DNA from: Acidobacteriota bacterium
GTDB taxonomy: Bacteria > Acidobacteriota > Blastocatellia > Pyrinomonadales > Pyrinomonadaceae
Assembly: GCA_003385635.1 (NCBI GenBank)
Contig: QQUY01000003.1
Span: 558,001 to 622,000, forward strand
Reading direction: 5' to 3'
DNA: 64,000 bases
The notes under the pieces were generated by a model. That model was not told the DNA's origin, ran no database searches, and saw only the letters and a program-made list of their open reading frames with translations. Below, one piece after another: positions 8,916 to 18,738 of this stretch (the first letter of the stretch is position 1; every line of letters starts with the position of its first letter). The translations under genes and the position numbers were made by a program.

Positions 8916-9398
8916 CTAGCTGAAAAGGCTGTCTATGTCCTCGTCCGTGATCTCCGCGAAAAACGAGTTGTCGCTCGATTTCTGAGCTTCGGATTCGCTG
9001 GCGACCTCTTCGAGAACCGCCGATACCTCGTAACTCGCCTTCTTGGTTCTCAGCTTTACAAGCCCCAGGGTGGATCTCTGGTCGAAAACTACGACCAGGA
9101 GGCTTCTGCCGATCACACTGATGAATATGCTCTCTTTCTCACCCTCGTGAACGACTGCGGGAAACTCGTCCTCACCTATCAATCGCGCCATACTGCTGGT
9201 TGCGGCAACATTTCCCGCGGCCAGGGACGCAAAACTTGTGGTGTCCATCTCTCCGATCTCGCCGTGGTACGTAATGGGCTGACCATCGCGATCGACGAGA
9301 AATACCGCCCGCGCGGCAGATTCAACGCAAAGTTTCGCAAGAATATGCTTTAGGCGTTCGAAATGGACTTCGCTGATGATGACGGGCGCGTCAGCCAT
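8916..9398 (-). CDS. Roadblock/LC7 domain protein (MglB-like)
   Basis: A 160-residue roadblock protein whose fold shows in the segments AVFLVDRDGQPITYHG, TTSFASLAAGNVAATSSMARLIGE and IFISVIGRSLLVVVFD. Such proteins dimerise and act as GAPs for MglA GTPases. It lies 33 bases upstream of the GTPase gene on the same strand, the usual mglB-mglA order. The C-terminal tail (about 130-160) is acidic and serine-rich and probably disordered. Whether it is a true MglB or one of several roadblock paralogues cannot be decided here. Confidence 0.85.
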   Translation of the reverse strand: MADAPVIISEVHFERLKHILAKLCVESAARAVFLVDRDGQPITYHGEIGEMDTTSFASLAAGNVAATSSMARLIGEDEFPAVVHEGEKESIFISVIGRSLLVVVFDQRSTLGLVKLRTKKASYEVSAVLEEVASESEAQKSSDNSFFAEITDEDIDSLFS

Positions 9399-9661
9399 TT
9401 TGGTGTGAGTCTTGTTGTAGAGAATCGGGGTAAGAGCGTGATCTTACGAGAAAGAGATTACATTAAAAATTTAGAAGGTGACAAGGCAGGTTTGCAGGAA
9501 CAAACGCGCACTTTTTAAGTTACCACACGGATCAAAAGGGCTTCAAGTGTTTTTTCCTGTTTAACCACCTTGATACCAATGTCGATTCCGTACTCAGATT
9601 GCTCGTGAATTTCCTTCGGTGATATCATTCGCGTTTGCCATCGAGGCGATAGACCGATCTG

Positions 9662-10774
9662 TTGTCGGAGGGTCTTGAAGATTGGTCCGTCTGCTGCCTT
9701 CTCTTCATTTCTATGAGAAATCACGTCTTTTCAAGCCCGCGCGGCGGCCTCAGGACGGTCTCGATCGGGGGCGGAAACGGCTTGGCGACGCTCTTGTCCG
9801 GGCTAAAGTCGTTTGTCGGCGAGAAGAATGCTGATCCGGTGTGGATCAAAGACCTCGCCGCCGTCGTCGCGGTCTCGGACGATGGAGGAAGCTCGGGGAG
9901 GATCAGGGAAGAGCTTCAGATCCTGGCACCGGGCGATATCAGGAACTGCATGGTCGCGCTTTCAGAGGACTCTCATCTTCTGGCGCGGCTGTTTCGTTAC
10001 CGGTTCACGGGAGAAGGGGAGCTGGCCGGACACAGTTTCGGGAATCTCTTTTTGGCGGCCCTTTCCGAAGTGACGGGAGATTTTGCAGAGGCGGTCAAGC
10101 TTTCATCGGAGATTCTTGTCAGCAAGGGTCACATCTACCCGGCGACTGTAGAGGACGTGAGACTTGTCGCAGAACTTGAAGGCGGGGAAGAGGTTTACGG
10201 TGAAACGAACGTCGGAATGTCTGGCAATTCGATCAAAAGGCTCAGGCTGGAACCTGAATCGTGCGAACCGCTTCCCGAAACGCTTGAAGCCATTCGCGAG
10301 GCGGATCTGATCACCGTGGGTCCGGGTTCGTTGTTCACCAGCCTTTTACCGCCCCTTCTTGTAGAGGGAGTTGCACCGGCGATCGCAGAGTCATCGGCCG
10401 TGAAGATATTCGTTTCCAACCTGATGACACAGCCGGGAGAAACGGACGGATTCACCGCTCTTCGTCACCTTGAGGTGATCGCCGCGCACGCCCCCGGAAT
10501 ATCGTTCGATTATCTGATTATTAACAACGAGCCGATCAAGTCAGATCAGGCCGAAAAGTACGGCGGAAAAGGCGCGCGACAGGTCGGTCTCGGCAACTCG
10601 ATCTCCCAAGGCTCGTTTGAAGGTGTGAAAATCATCTATGATAATCTATTGGACACTGGGGAAAAGGTAAGGCACCACCCGGAAATGCTTGCGCGGAATA
10701 TACTTGAGTGCGCTGCGAGCCTCCCTTCAGAAGACCGTTCGAGCGGAAAAGACCGTCGAATTACTGCCGACTGA
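9662..10774 (+). CDS. yvcK: YvcK/CofD-family gluconeogenesis factor
   Basis: A 370-residue protein of the YvcK (UPF0052) family. Typical motifs: TVSIGGGNGLATLLSGLK near the N-terminus, VVAVSDDGGSSGRIR, PGDIRNCMVAL, GHSFGNLFLAAL, LITVGPGSLFTSLLPPLLV and NLMTQPGETDGF. YvcK proteins bind UDP-GlcNAc and are needed for growth on gluconeogenic carbon and for normal cell shape. The start is uncertain: 9662 gives a leader not seen in the family, and the ATG at 9713 (MRNHVFSSPRGG) is closer to the conserved part; neither has a strong SD. It is 24 bases before glmU, a fitting partnership since GlmU makes UDP-GlcNAc. Confidence 0.9.
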   Translation: MSEGLEDWSVCCLLFISMRNHVFSSPRGGLRTVSIGGGNGLATLLSGLKSFVGEKNADPVWIKDLAAVVAVSDDGGSSGRIREELQILAPGDIRNCMVALSEDSHLLARLFRYRFTGEGELAGHSFGNLFLAALSEVTGDFAEAVKLSSEILVSKGHIYPATVEDVRLVAELEGGEEVYGETNVGMSGNSIKRLRLEPESCEPLPETLEAIREADLITVGPGSLFTSLLPPLLVEGVAPAIAESSAVKIFVSNLMTQPGETDGFTALRHLEVIAAHAPGISFDYLIINNEPIKSDQAEKYGGKGARQVGLGNSISQGSFEGVKIIYDNLLDTGEKVRHHPEMLARNILECAASLPSEDRSSGKDRRITAD

Positions 10775-10798
10775 GCGGAACTTACCGGGCACTATCCT

Positions 10799-12208
10799 AT
10801 GCAGAACAAACCACTCGATGTGCTTATCCTGGCAGCCGGACTCGGCACGAGGATGCGGTCGGATATCGCGAAGGTCCTGCACAAGCTTGACGGGCGGCCT
10901 CTGATCAATCACGTCTGCCGGACGGCTGCCGCTCTGGCACCTCAAAAAGTCTATGTTGTCGTGGGTCATCAGGGCGAAGAGGTCCGGGAGTCTGTTCTCG
11001 AGGAGCTCGAAGAAGAGCATGTTGAATTCGTCTGGCAGAAAGAACAGCTAGGAACCGGAGATGCGGTGAATTCCGCGCGCCGGTTTTTAGAAGACAGAGA
11101 TTCCGAGCTTCTCGTCCTTTCGGGCGATGTGCCGATGATCAAGGCAGAAACCCTGGCCGGTCTTGTTAGACAGCACCAGTCTCACAGGGGCAAGGGTGCT
11201 GCCTGCACGATCCTCTCGGTCGAAGTCGACGATCCGAAAGGATATGGGAGAATTATCAGGGATACGGCGGGGTTCTTTCTAAAGATCGCGGAGCAGAAAG
11301 ACGGGAACGAAGCCGAGTTGAAGGTTCGCGAGATCAATGCCGGCATCTATTGTTTTGACACCCGTAAATTGTTCGACGCGCTCAGCAAAGTGAGCAATGA
11401 CAACGCGCAAGGCGAATACTATCTGACGGACGCCCCTCGCGTTTTGAAAGACGCAGGCGAACCTGTGTCGATCTTCAAACTCAAAGACAGCTTTGAGATA
11501 GAGGGCATCAACGACAGGCGCCAGCTTGCAGATCTTGAGAGATCTATCAGGCGGCGCGCGATCAAACGCCTTATGCTCGACTTCGGCGTAACATTCATTG
11601 ACCCGGACCGGACGTATGTCGGTGCATCGGTGACCATCGGAAGGGACAGCACGATTTATCCAAATGTCGTGCTTGAAGGCGAGACAAAGATCGGCGACGG
11701 ATGCGTTATCAAGCCGGGAACGAGGATCGCAAACTCGAAGATCGGTTACGGAGTCGAGATTCGCGACAACTGTGTGATCGAGGACGCGGACATAGGAAAC
11801 CGCTGCACGGTCGGACCGATGGCGCACCTTAGACCCGGTGCGGTGCTCGGGGACGGTGCGCGCATAGGGAATTTTGTCGAGGTTAAAAAATCGGTGATCG
11901 GCAGGAACTCGAAAGTGAACCACCTCAGTTACATAGGCGACGCGACGATCGGTGAAGACACCAACATTGGCGCCGGCACGATCACCTGCAATTACGACGG
12001 TAAGAACAAGCACCGTACGAACATCGGCGACCGTGTGAAGATCGGATCGGACACTATGCTCGTGGCTCCTGTTACTGTTGGAGACGATTCGGTTACTGGA
12101 GCAGGAACCGTGGTGACGAAGGATGTGCCTCCGAAGAAGCTTGTCGTAGGGGCGCCGGGAAGGGCGATCAGATCGCTGGCTTCTCCGCCTGAGGGCGAAG
12201 ATGGATGA
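10799..12208 (+). CDS. glmU: Bifunctional GlmU: glucosamine-1-P acetyltransferase / GlcNAc-1-P uridyltransferase
   Basis: A 469-residue two-domain enzyme. The N-terminal pyrophosphorylase domain (about 1-240) carries LILAAGLGTRMRSDIAKVLH and the QLGTGDAV segment; the C-terminal left-handed beta-helix (about 265-450) shows repeated hexapeptides (IGDGCVIKPGTRI, VRPGAVLG-like, GEDTNIGAGTITCNYDGKNKH). It makes UDP-GlcNAc, the precursor for peptidoglycan and LPS, in two steps. It follows yvcK closely and is followed, after a small membrane gene, by glmS, so this is a UDP-GlcNAc module. Confidence 0.95.
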   Translation: MQNKPLDVLILAAGLGTRMRSDIAKVLHKLDGRPLINHVCRTAAALAPQKVYVVVGHQGEEVRESVLEELEEEHVEFVWQKEQLGTGDAVNSARRFLEDRDSELLVLSGDVPMIKAETLAGLVRQHQSHRGKGAACTILSVEVDDPKGYGRIIRDTAGFFLKIAEQKDGNEAELKVREINAGIYCFDTRKLFDALSKVSNDNAQGEYYLTDAPRVLKDAGEPVSIFKLKDSFEIEGINDRRQLADLERSIRRRAIKRLMLDFGVTFIDPDRTYVGASVTIGRDSTIYPNVVLEGETKIGDGCVIKPGTRIANSKIGYGVEIRDNCVIEDADIGNRCTVGPMAHLRPGAVLGDGARIGNFVEVKKSVIGRNSKVNHLSYIGDATIGEDTNIGAGTITCNYDGKNKHRTNIGDRVKIGSDTMLVAPVTVGDDSVTGAGTVVTKDVPPKKLVVGAPGRAIRSLASPPEGEDG

Positions 12209-12267
12209 TCGCACCTTGAATTTGCCGTGATGTTTCCGGTTGCGGGCGCTCGGAACAGAGATCAGGG

Positions 12268-12681
12268 TTGGACGTGAGATTGCTTCACTGGTACGAGTAC
12301 GTCTTTTACAAGATCTACACTTGGGTCGGGAAGATTGCGGTTATTCCGATGGTTGATACATCCGCGGGTTTTTTCACCTCCGTCCTGTTCGGATTCAACT
12401 TGGGTAGTCTCGTGTGGGCAATTGGAGCAGTGCTCCCGAACAGTTTTAAGCCCTACGTAGGTCATTCGATCTTTTACTTGCTTGCCATATTGCTAGCAGT
12501 TTTCTCTTTTAGCTATTTCGTTTTTGAAAGAAGAGACCGTTGGCTGACGATCCTTGAGCGATTTGGCGATGAGTCAGAGCAAGGCGGGCGAAAGGGCTCT
12601 TTCGCAGTAATCGTTTACATCCTGACGACCTTGATTGTGCTTGTTGGAACAATGGTATGGAATGTTGCGACTTTTGCTTGA
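12268..12681 (+). CDS. Small membrane protein, unknown
   Basis: A 137-residue protein with three probable membrane segments: residues about 30-57 (SAGFFTSVLFGFNLGSLVWA), 69-90 (IFYLLAILLAVFSFSYFVF) and 114-134 (VIVYILTTLIVLVGTMVWN). I do not recognise a family. The first codon is TTG with AGGG just upstream; a GTG two codons later is an alternative. It sits between glmU and glmS but its base composition is visibly lower in GC and its codon choice looser than either neighbour, suggesting an acquired or fast-evolving gene. Moderate confidence that it is expressed. Confidence 0.55.
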   Translation: MDVRLLHWYEYVFYKIYTWVGKIAVIPMVDTSAGFFTSVLFGFNLGSLVWAIGAVLPNSFKPYVGHSIFYLLAILLAVFSFSYFVFERRDRWLTILERFGDESEQGGRKGSFAVIVYILTTLIVLVGTMVWNVATFA

Positions 12682-12773
12682 TCCGCGGCAAGTCACTTAA
12701 TGAAGTCCGAACTGAACTAATTTACGTTAGGAAGACTAGAGAAACATTGGAGTATTAGGTCTCTTAAAGAAGC

Positions 12774-14633
12774 ATGTGTGGAATCGTCGGATACGTAGGA
12801 AATAAACAGGTCGTGCCGCTGATAGTGGACGGGCTTAGGAAGCTTGAATACCGCGGCTATGACTCCGCGGGAATAGCCGTCGTAGACGAGGAAAAGAGCC
12901 TTTCGATCCGCCGTGCGGAAGGGAAGCTCCGGAATCTCGAAGAAGCGATAAGGCTCGATCCGCTTGACGGAAATTACGGGATCGGACACACGCGATGGGC
13001 GACCCACGGCCGTCCGACCGAAGAGAACGCGCATCCGCATCGCGACTGCTCCGGAAGGATCGTCGTCGTTCACAACGGCATCATCGAGAATTACCTCGCG
13101 CTTAAAGAGATGCTTCGTGAGAAGGGGCACTCTTTCAAGACCGAAACGGATACTGAGATCGTCGCGCATCTGATCGAGGAGTATCAAAAGGAAGGGAACA
13201 GTTTTGAAGACTCCGTGCGGTTTGCGGCCGGCGACCTCAAGGGAATTTTCGCGCTTTCGATCATTTCAGCGGACGAGCCGGACAAGATCATCGCGGTGCG
13301 CGAAGGGCCACCTGTTGTCATCGGGCTTGGCGATGGCGAGTTCTTCGTCGCGTCCGACATTCCTGCGATCCTTCAGCACACGAGAGATGTTTTCTATCTG
13401 GGCGAACGCGAGATCGCGATTCTTACAAAGGACTCGGTTCGCGTGATGGATTTTGACGGCGACGCGGTAGAACCGACGAGGCAGAGGATCACCTGGGACC
13501 CGATCATGGCTGAAAAAGGCGGGTTCAAGCACTTCATGCTGAAGGAGATCTTCGAACAGCCGAGAGCCGTCAGGGATACTGTCCAGGGCCGCGTCTCGCT
13601 GGACGACGGAAAGGTTTATCTCGATGAGATGGACATCTCCGAGGAGGAATTCCAGGAGGTCACATCGATAAAGATCGCCGCGTGTGGCACTTCCTGGCAC
13701 GCAGGGATCGCCGGCGAGTACATGCTTGAAGAGCTAGCTGCAGTCCCTGTCGAAGTCGATTATGCTTCGGAATTCAGATACCGCAAGCCTGTTCTCCGGG
13801 AAACGGATCTCCTGCTCGTCATATCGCAATCAGGCGAAACCGCCGACACGATCGCTGCGATGCGTGAGGCGAAAGCCGCAGGCTGCAAAGTGCTTGCGAT
13901 CTGCAATGTGCAGGGTTCGATGATCACAAGGGAAGCGGACGGCACCATCCTGACGCACGCGGGTCCCGAGATAGGTGTCGCATCAACCAAGGCATTCACT
14001 TCGCAGATGATCGCGATCTATCTTTTCGCGCTCTATCTGGGCCAGCTTAAGGGTTTGATCTCGGAAGATGAGGCAAAACGTCACGCGCAGGAACTTGCGG
14101 AATTGCCGCTCAAGATCGAGCATCTGCTGAGCGACGCCGATTCGATCGAGGAACTGTCAAAGGAATTCTTCAGGTCGCAGGATTTTCTGTATCTGGGACG
14201 CGGCATCAATTTCCCGGTTGCATTGGAAGGCGCGCTGAAGCTCAAGGAGATCTCGTATATTCACGCGGAGGGATATCCGGCTGGTGAGATGAAGCACGGG
14301 CCGAATGCGCTCATCGACGAGGAACTACCGGTCGTTATAGTCAACACGCGGGAAGAAGGGAACGAGGACAGCGAGCTCAGGTACGAGAAGACGCACTCGA
14401 ATATCGTGGAGGTCAAATCGAGGGACGGAATCATCCTCTCAGTGTTGACCGAGAACGACGAAATGAGTTCGGTCGTGTCTGATTTCGTGATCGAGGTTCC
14501 GGAAACGACCGACCTTCTTGCGCCTATACTTTCGGTGGTCCCGCTTCAGCTACTTGCGTATCACATCGCCGTGCGTCGCGGATGCGACGTGGACCAGCCC
14601 AGAAATCTGGCGAAGTCCGTGACCGTCGAATAG
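12774..14633 (+). CDS. glmS: Glutamine--fructose-6-phosphate aminotransferase
   Basis: A 619-residue enzyme. The mature N-terminus begins with the catalytic cysteine (MCGIVGYVG), followed by the Ntn glutaminase domain (about 1-230, with [11 protein letters not shown]) and two SIS sugar-isomerase domains (about 290-430 and 460-600; [50 protein letters not shown]). The C-terminal [13 protein letters not shown] is the family end. It makes glucosamine-6-phosphate, the entry step to UDP-GlcNAc. I see no glmS ribozyme in the 92 bases between the previous gene and this start. Confidence 0.97.
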   Translation: MCGIVGYVGNKQVVPLIVDGLRKLEYRGYDSAGIAVVDEEKSLSIRRAEGKLRNLEEAIRLDPLDGNYGIGHTRWATHGRPTEENAHPHRDCSGRIVVVHNGIIENYLALKEMLREKGHSFKTETDTEIVAHLIEEYQKEGNSFEDSVRFAAGDLKGIFALSIISADEPDKIIAVREGPPVVIGLGDGEFFVASDIPAILQHTRDVFYLGEREIAILTKDSVRVMDFDGDAVEPTRQRITWDPIMAEKGGFKHFMLKEIFEQPRAVRDTVQGRVSLDDGKVYLDEMDISEEEFQEVTSIKIAACGTSWHAGIAGEYMLEELAAVPVEVDYASEFRYRKPVLRETDLLLVISQSGETADTIAAMREAKAAGCKVLAICNVQGSMITREADGTILTHAGPEIGVASTKAFTSQMIAIYLFALYLGQLKGLISEDEAKRHAQELAELPLKIEHLLSDADSIEELSKEFFRSQDFLYLGRGINFPVALEGALKLKEISYIHAEGYPAGEMKHGPNALIDEELPVVIVNTREEGNEDSELRYEKTHSNIVEVKSRDGIILSVLTENDEMSSVVSDFVIEVPETTDLLAPILSVVPLQLLAYHIAVRRGCDVDQPRNLAKSVTVE

Positions 14634-14679
14634 TTTCTGCATATCGCGGCCATTTAACCGAAAATTTACTCACGATAGC

Positions 14680-14711
14680 GCCCCTGTTGACCGGAATCGG
14701 TTGACAGGGGC
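14680..14711 (+). terminator. Intrinsic terminator after glmS
   Basis: GCCCCTGTTGACC and GGTTGACAGGGGC form a 13-bp stem with two wobble pairs and a 6-base loop. The trailing T run is short (CTTCC), so efficiency is uncertain. Confidence 0.6.
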
Positions 14712-14834
14712 CTTCCATTGATCTATTCTCCGTTCTTATTGAAAGCGACTTTCACTTCCATCAATTGGATGTTGTAAGACAGATTTCCGAAGACTCGCTT
14801 GCGCAGCGGGAAAACATGTTCGAGGAACGAATCA

Positions 14835-15902
14835 ATGGATGCAGCAACTGAGAAGCAGACTGGCGGGCTAAAGGAGCGATATGCCAGATTTAAGAACGAG
14901 TATCCCGGAACGAGGATCAAAGATGCGGCGGTAGAGCTAGGAGTAAGTGAAGGCGAACTTCTGGCGACAACCGTCGGCGAGAAGGCGGTGAGATTGAAGC
15001 CTGATTTCAAGTCTCTTATGCACGATCTGCACAAGCTTGGCCGGGTGATGGCGCTGACAAGAAACGACGAGATAGTCCATGAGCGCAAAGGCGTGTACGA
15101 GAACGCCCAAACGGACCTGCCCCACGGGATGGCGCTATTTGTAAACCCGGACATCGATCTTCGAATCTTCACCAGCAACTGGCACTTTGGGTTTGCGGCC
15201 GAGGTCGAGAATCCGCGAGGGACGCTACGAAGTATCCAGATCTTCGACAAAGACGGTTCTGCTGTTCACAAGATCTATTTGACCGGCGACAGCGATCTCG
15301 AGGCTTACAACGATCTGGTGGACAGATTCCGCGATGAGGACCAGTCTGGCTCGCTTGAGGTGGAAGCCAAACCTGCTCCGCGTCCCGACCTGCCGGACAG
15401 TGAGATAGATGTTGAGGGATTCAGGAAAGCGTGGTCTGAACTTAGAGACACACACGACTTTTTCCCTCTCTTGAGGCAATTCAAGGTCGGGCGGCGTCAG
15501 GCGCTTCGTCTTGCCGGTGGAGAATTCGCCCGTGAAGTCCCCGCAGACAGCTTTAAGTACCTTCTGACCGAAGCTAGCGACCGGAAGGTCCCGATAATGG
15601 TCTTTGTCGGAAATGACGGGATCATTCAAATCCACTCAGGAGAGGTCGAGAACGTGCTGGAAGCAAGAGGCTGGTTCAACGTGATGGACGAGGACTTCAA
15701 TCTCCACATCGATCAGGACAATGTCGCTTCGGCGTTTGTGGTTCGAAAGCCGACCGAAGACGGGACCGTTACAAGCCTCGAACTCTTCAATAAAGCCGGC
15801 AGGGACATCGCATTGTTCTTCGGGAAACGAAAGCCCGGAATCCCGGAAAGGGAAGACTGGCGCAAACTGATCGCGGACCTTGAGGAAGAGTTCTCGGGAT
15901 AG
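14835..15902 (+). CDS. hemS: Hemin-degrading factor, HemS/ChuS family
   Basis: A 355-residue protein with the internal duplication typical of HemS/ChuS/HmuS. First half: KERYARFKNEYPGTRIKDAAVELGVSEGELLATT (split here only by eye into helical segments), VHERKGVYENA, LDLRIFTSNWHFGFA-like; second half: DTHDFFPLLRQFKVGRRQALRLAG and GWFNVMDEDFNLHID. These proteins bind haem in the cytoplasm and release its iron. The frame opens earlier (14799, TTG), but ATG 14835 has GAGGA 8 bases upstream and matches family length. No haem transporter or Fur box is visible next to it, so it is an orphan of the usual haem-uptake operon. Confidence 0.85.
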   Translation: MDAATEKQTGGLKERYARFKNEYPGTRIKDAAVELGVSEGELLATTVGEKAVRLKPDFKSLMHDLHKLGRVMALTRNDEIVHERKGVYENAQTDLPHGMALFVNPDIDLRIFTSNWHFGFAAEVENPRGTLRSIQIFDKDGSAVHKIYLTGDSDLEAYNDLVDRFRDEDQSGSLEVEAKPAPRPDLPDSEIDVEGFRKAWSELRDTHDFFPLLRQFKVGRRQALRLAGGEFAREVPADSFKYLLTEASDRKVPIMVFVGNDGIIQIHSGEVENVLEARGWFNVMDEDFNLHIDQDNVASAFVVRKPTEDGTVTSLELFNKAGRDIALFFGKRKPGIPEREDWRKLIADLEEEFSG

Positions 15903-15908
15903 ACAGTA

Positions 15909-15943
15909 AAAGAGCCGGGCCAACAGGAACCCGGCTCTTTTTG
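15909..15943 (+). terminator. Intrinsic terminator after hemS
   Basis: AAAAGAGCCGGG pairs with CCCGGCTCTTTT around a 10-base loop; a T run follows. Lies 7 bases after the stop and may also serve the converging PepSY gene. Confidence 0.85.
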
Positions 15944-15994
15944 ATAAAGCGGGATCAGGGGCCCGCTTTAGCGTTGGATTGTTTACCGAAACAG

Positions 15995-16339
15995 TTACGA
16001 CCGTACCGGCGGATCTTCTTCCTCGACCTCTTCTTCGTCGACTTCTTCCTGCTCTTCAGCGCTTACGATATCGCCTTTTTCCGCACCGATCTGGACTTCC
16101 CAGGTCTTACCTTTCTTGTCCTTGATGTAAAAGATGTAGTCAGTGACGTTTCCTTCGTCGTCCTCGATCGAGAACTCGTCCTCAACAGTTCCTTCAACCT
16201 TCTTGAGGGCGATCTTTCTCGCCTGTTCCAGTGTGATCTTGGCATCGGATGCCGAGACGTTTTCGGACGCGAAGTAACACACCGATACCAAAACTGCCGC
16301 AACTACTGCCAGCAGTACGAACTTCCTCGAACTATGCAT
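15995..16339 (-). CDS. PepSY-domain exported protein
   Basis: A 114-residue protein with an N-terminal signal or anchor (KFVLLAVVAAVLVSVCYFA) and one PepSY domain (about 33-92): ITLEQARKIALKKVEGTV, then FSIEDDEGNVTDYIFYIKDKKGKTWEVQI is the typical beta-rich second half. The tail (95-114) is almost all Glu/Asp. PepSY domains are thought to inhibit or modulate proteases or sensors at the cell envelope. It lies upstream of, and on the same strand order as, a two-component system 100 bases away (kinase end at 16439), which is a common pairing, although the PepSY gene is downstream in transcription. Confidence 0.8.
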   Translation of the reverse strand: MHSSRKFVLLAVVAAVLVSVCYFASENVSASDAKITLEQARKIALKKVEGTVEDEFSIEDDEGNVTDYIFYIKDKKGKTWEVQIGAEKGDIVSAEEQEEVDEEEVEEEDPPVRS

Positions 16340-16438
16340 AGTTGAACCTTGGCGGTCGTGAACCGCAGGCCGTCTCGCGGGCCTCGCGCGTGAATCTTCT
16401 AACAGACGGAATATACAGAGGGGAAGATAAACGAGAGA

Positions 16439-17926
16439 TTAATTATTTGGCCGGCGGTCGATCTTTGCATGATTCTTCGGGAGCGCGAGCCGAAAGTGTG
16501 TAGACCGCGGAGCGCTTGCAACGAGGTCCAACGCGCCGCCGTGCAGTTCAGCTATTGAACGTGCAATTGAAAGGCCCAGACCGGCTCCAGATCCGCGTGA
16601 ATCCGTTTCGTTGTGGGAGCGGACCTTGTCGGCCCTGTAGAAACGCTCGAATACCTTTTCGGAATCTTCACCCGTTATCTCGGAGCCGGTGTTCGAAACA
16701 TCGACCTGACAGATGCCGTCCGATTCGCTGCATTCCAGCAGAATCCGGCTTCCTGGCTCCGAATACTTTACCGCGTTGTCGAGTAGGTTTGCGATCACCC
16801 TCCGGACAAGCGATTCGTCTCCGACGATCTGCAAACCCTGCTTTGCTTCGATCTCCAGACGGGCGTTCTTTCGCTCGGCAAGAGTACGGAACGAGCGGGC
16901 GCACTCCGACGCGGCCTCGTCCAGAAAGAACTTATTTTCCTCCAGTTTCAAGGCACCCGAGTCCGCACGTGCGAGTATGAAAAGGTCATCTACGATACGG
17001 GAGAGCCTTCTAGCTTCCTGCCCGATTATCTCAAGCGATTCCCTGTACTCTTCCGGGTCCCGATCCGGCACCTGTAGCGAAACATCCGATTCGCCCCGGA
17101 TGATCGACAAAGGCGTCCTCAGCTCGTGAGAGGCATCAGCCATAAAGCGCTTTTGCTGACCAAAGGCCTCTTCAAGCCTGTCAAGGACTCCGTTGAAGGC
17201 GTTGGCTAGATTTGAAAGCTCGTCATCTTCGGATCGTCTCGGGAGTCTCTCTGCAAGGTTGCTTGAGCTTATCTCCGAAGCCTTTTCGGCCATCTCACCT
17301 ACCGGCCGCAGGCTTCGCCCGGCTAGATAAAAACCTCCTCCGAACGCCAGCAGGAGTGCAAAAGGGACGGCGGCGGCGATCATCAGGCGAAGGTAGCTCA
17401 AGAGCTCAAGCTGTGTTCGAAGTGGTCTGACTGCCACTGCATAGTACTTCTTCTTCAGAACCTCGAACGATTTGCCAAACACGCGGACCTCGGGTTCACC
17501 CGGGACCTGTATGGTTAAAAACCCTGATCCTTCCGAGGCGGCTTCGATCGCCTGGTTTGCGGGGAAGTGCTCGCGGTCCATATCGAAAGGAGTGACCGAA
17601 GGGTCTTCGATCCGTTGGCCCTGCGGACTGATAGACACGACGTTTGCCGACTCATCGACGACGGCAAAGACGATAAACTGAAATCTGAAGTCTTCGAGAA
17701 CCTCGGGAAAGACATCCTTCGCCGGTCTTGCTCCGCCCTGAAGCCGGGTCTTGCTCTGGATGGTTGTGATCAACGCGTTAGCTGAGTCTTCGATGGAGTC
17801 GTCTGCAAGTCCCCTTACTGTTCGGTCGATCGCAAAATAGAAGATACCTCCGAAAACCGCTAAAGCGAGCGCGAGCGCGGCTGCGTACCAAACGGTCAGG
17901 CGAAATCGTATCGAGGTGAAGATCAT
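16439..17926 (-). CDS. Sensor histidine kinase (HAMP-HisKA-HATPase)
   Basis: A 495-residue membrane kinase. Two membrane helices (about 10-32 and 172-195) bracket a periplasmic sensor of about 140 residues. HAMP follows (SLRPVGEMAEKASEI), then HisKA with the phospho-acceptor in FMADASHELRTPLSIIRGE, an N box (ANLLDNAVKYSEPG) and a G box (GSGAGLGLSIARSIAELHGG). This is the OmpR/EnvZ-class layout. Its start overlaps the stop of the response regulator gene by 4 bases (ATGA), so both are translationally coupled. The signal sensed is not apparent; the neighbouring PepSY protein may be a target or modulator. Confidence 0.93.
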   Translation of the reverse strand: MIFTSIRFRLTVWYAAALALALAVFGGIFYFAIDRTVRGLADDSIEDSANALITTIQSKTRLQGGARPAKDVFPEVLEDFRFQFIVFAVVDESANVVSISPQGQRIEDPSVTPFDMDREHFPANQAIEAASEGSGFLTIQVPGEPEVRVFGKSFEVLKKKYYAVAVRPLRTQLELLSYLRLMIAAAVPFALLLAFGGGFYLAGRSLRPVGEMAEKASEISSSNLAERLPRRSEDDELSNLANAFNGVLDRLEEAFGQQKRFMADASHELRTPLSIIRGESDVSLQVPDRDPEEYRESLEIIGQEARRLSRIVDDLFILARADSGALKLEENKFFLDEAASECARSFRTLAERKNARLEIEAKQGLQIVGDESLVRRVIANLLDNAVKYSEPGSRILLECSESDGICQVDVSNTGSEITGEDSEKVFERFYRADKVRSHNETDSRGSGAGLGLSIARSIAELHGGALDLVASAPRSTHFRLALPKNHAKIDRRPNN

Positions 17927-18621
17927 ACTGCTTCCCGCCCATCACTTTCTTCGCTCACAAGGATGTAGCCCGCGCCGCGCCTCGTTTGCAGGGAAGGATC
18001 GTCGATTCCGTCGAGCAGTTTGCGGCGAAGCCTGTTCACGTATACCTCGATCAGGTTTGAGAAAGGATCGAAATTTTCGTTCCAGACGTGCTCCGAGATC
18101 TCTTCACGGCCGATGACGCGTCCTGCGTTCCGGGCAAAATACTCGAGCAATGCATATTCCTTTGTAGTAAGGTCGATCGCCTCGCCTTTTCCGTATGCGG
18201 TCTGGCTTCTTGTGTCGACCTCTAGATCGGCTATGCGGATCGTCGACGCGATCATCTCGCCGCGCGGACGGCGAAGAAGGGCCCGGACCCTTGCAAGCAG
18301 TTCTCCGAACTCGAAGGGTTTGGTCAGATAGTCGTCGGCTCCCTTATCGAGACCGGCGATCCTGTCTTCCACGGCATCGCGTGCGGTCAGCATCAGCACA
18401 GGCACGTCGATCTCCGAGGACCTGAGGTGTTCGCAAACTTCGAATCCGTCTCTTACGGGGATCATCACATCAAGGATTACGAGGTCGTAATCGTTTACTT
18501 CCGCGCTATGGATCGCGGAGTCCCCGTCTGAAACGCGGTCCACCGCATAGGCATTTTCCTTTAGTCCCTTTGATATGAACCGTGAGATCCGATCGTCATC
18601 CTCGACCAGTAATATGCGCAT
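17923..18621 (-). CDS. OmpR-family response regulator
   Basis: A 232-residue regulator. The receiver (1-120) has acidic pocket residues in LLVEDDDRIS, the phospho-acceptor in DLVILDVMIPVRDG and the conserved lysine in DDYLTKPFEFGE. The C-terminal winged helix (about 130-222) has EYALLEYFARNAGRVIGREEI and the recognition region IEVYVNRLRRKL. It is the first gene of a two-gene operon with the sensor kinase. Divergent from the dehydrogenase gene on the other side. Confidence 0.94.
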   Translation of the reverse strand: MRILLVEDDDRISRFISKGLKENAYAVDRVSDGDSAIHSAEVNDYDLVILDVMIPVRDGFEVCEHLRSSEIDVPVLMLTARDAVEDRIAGLDKGADDYLTKPFEFGELLARVRALLRRPRGEMIASTIRIADLEVDTRSQTAYGKGEAIDLTTKEYALLEYFARNAGRVIGREEISEHVWNENFDPFSNLIEVYVNRLRRKLLDGIDDPSLQTRRGAGYILVSEESDGREAV

Positions 18622-18738
18622 TCTGACGGCTCCCTGAAACCGTGAAGTGAAATGAGATTGCGTAATGATAAACGTAAATTCCGGGTTTACAAGCGGAATT
18701 ACAGTGCACTGATTTGGTATTCTCGTAAGAGCCAGTAT

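Noticed and set aside
9515..9628. 37-codon minus-strand frame (MISPKEIHEQSEYG...) before yvcK
   Set aside because: Somewhat protein-like but no SD and no known family; kept out for lack of support.
12682..12773. glmS ribozyme upstream of glmS
   Set aside because: The gap is only 92 bases and shows no recognisable ribozyme core.
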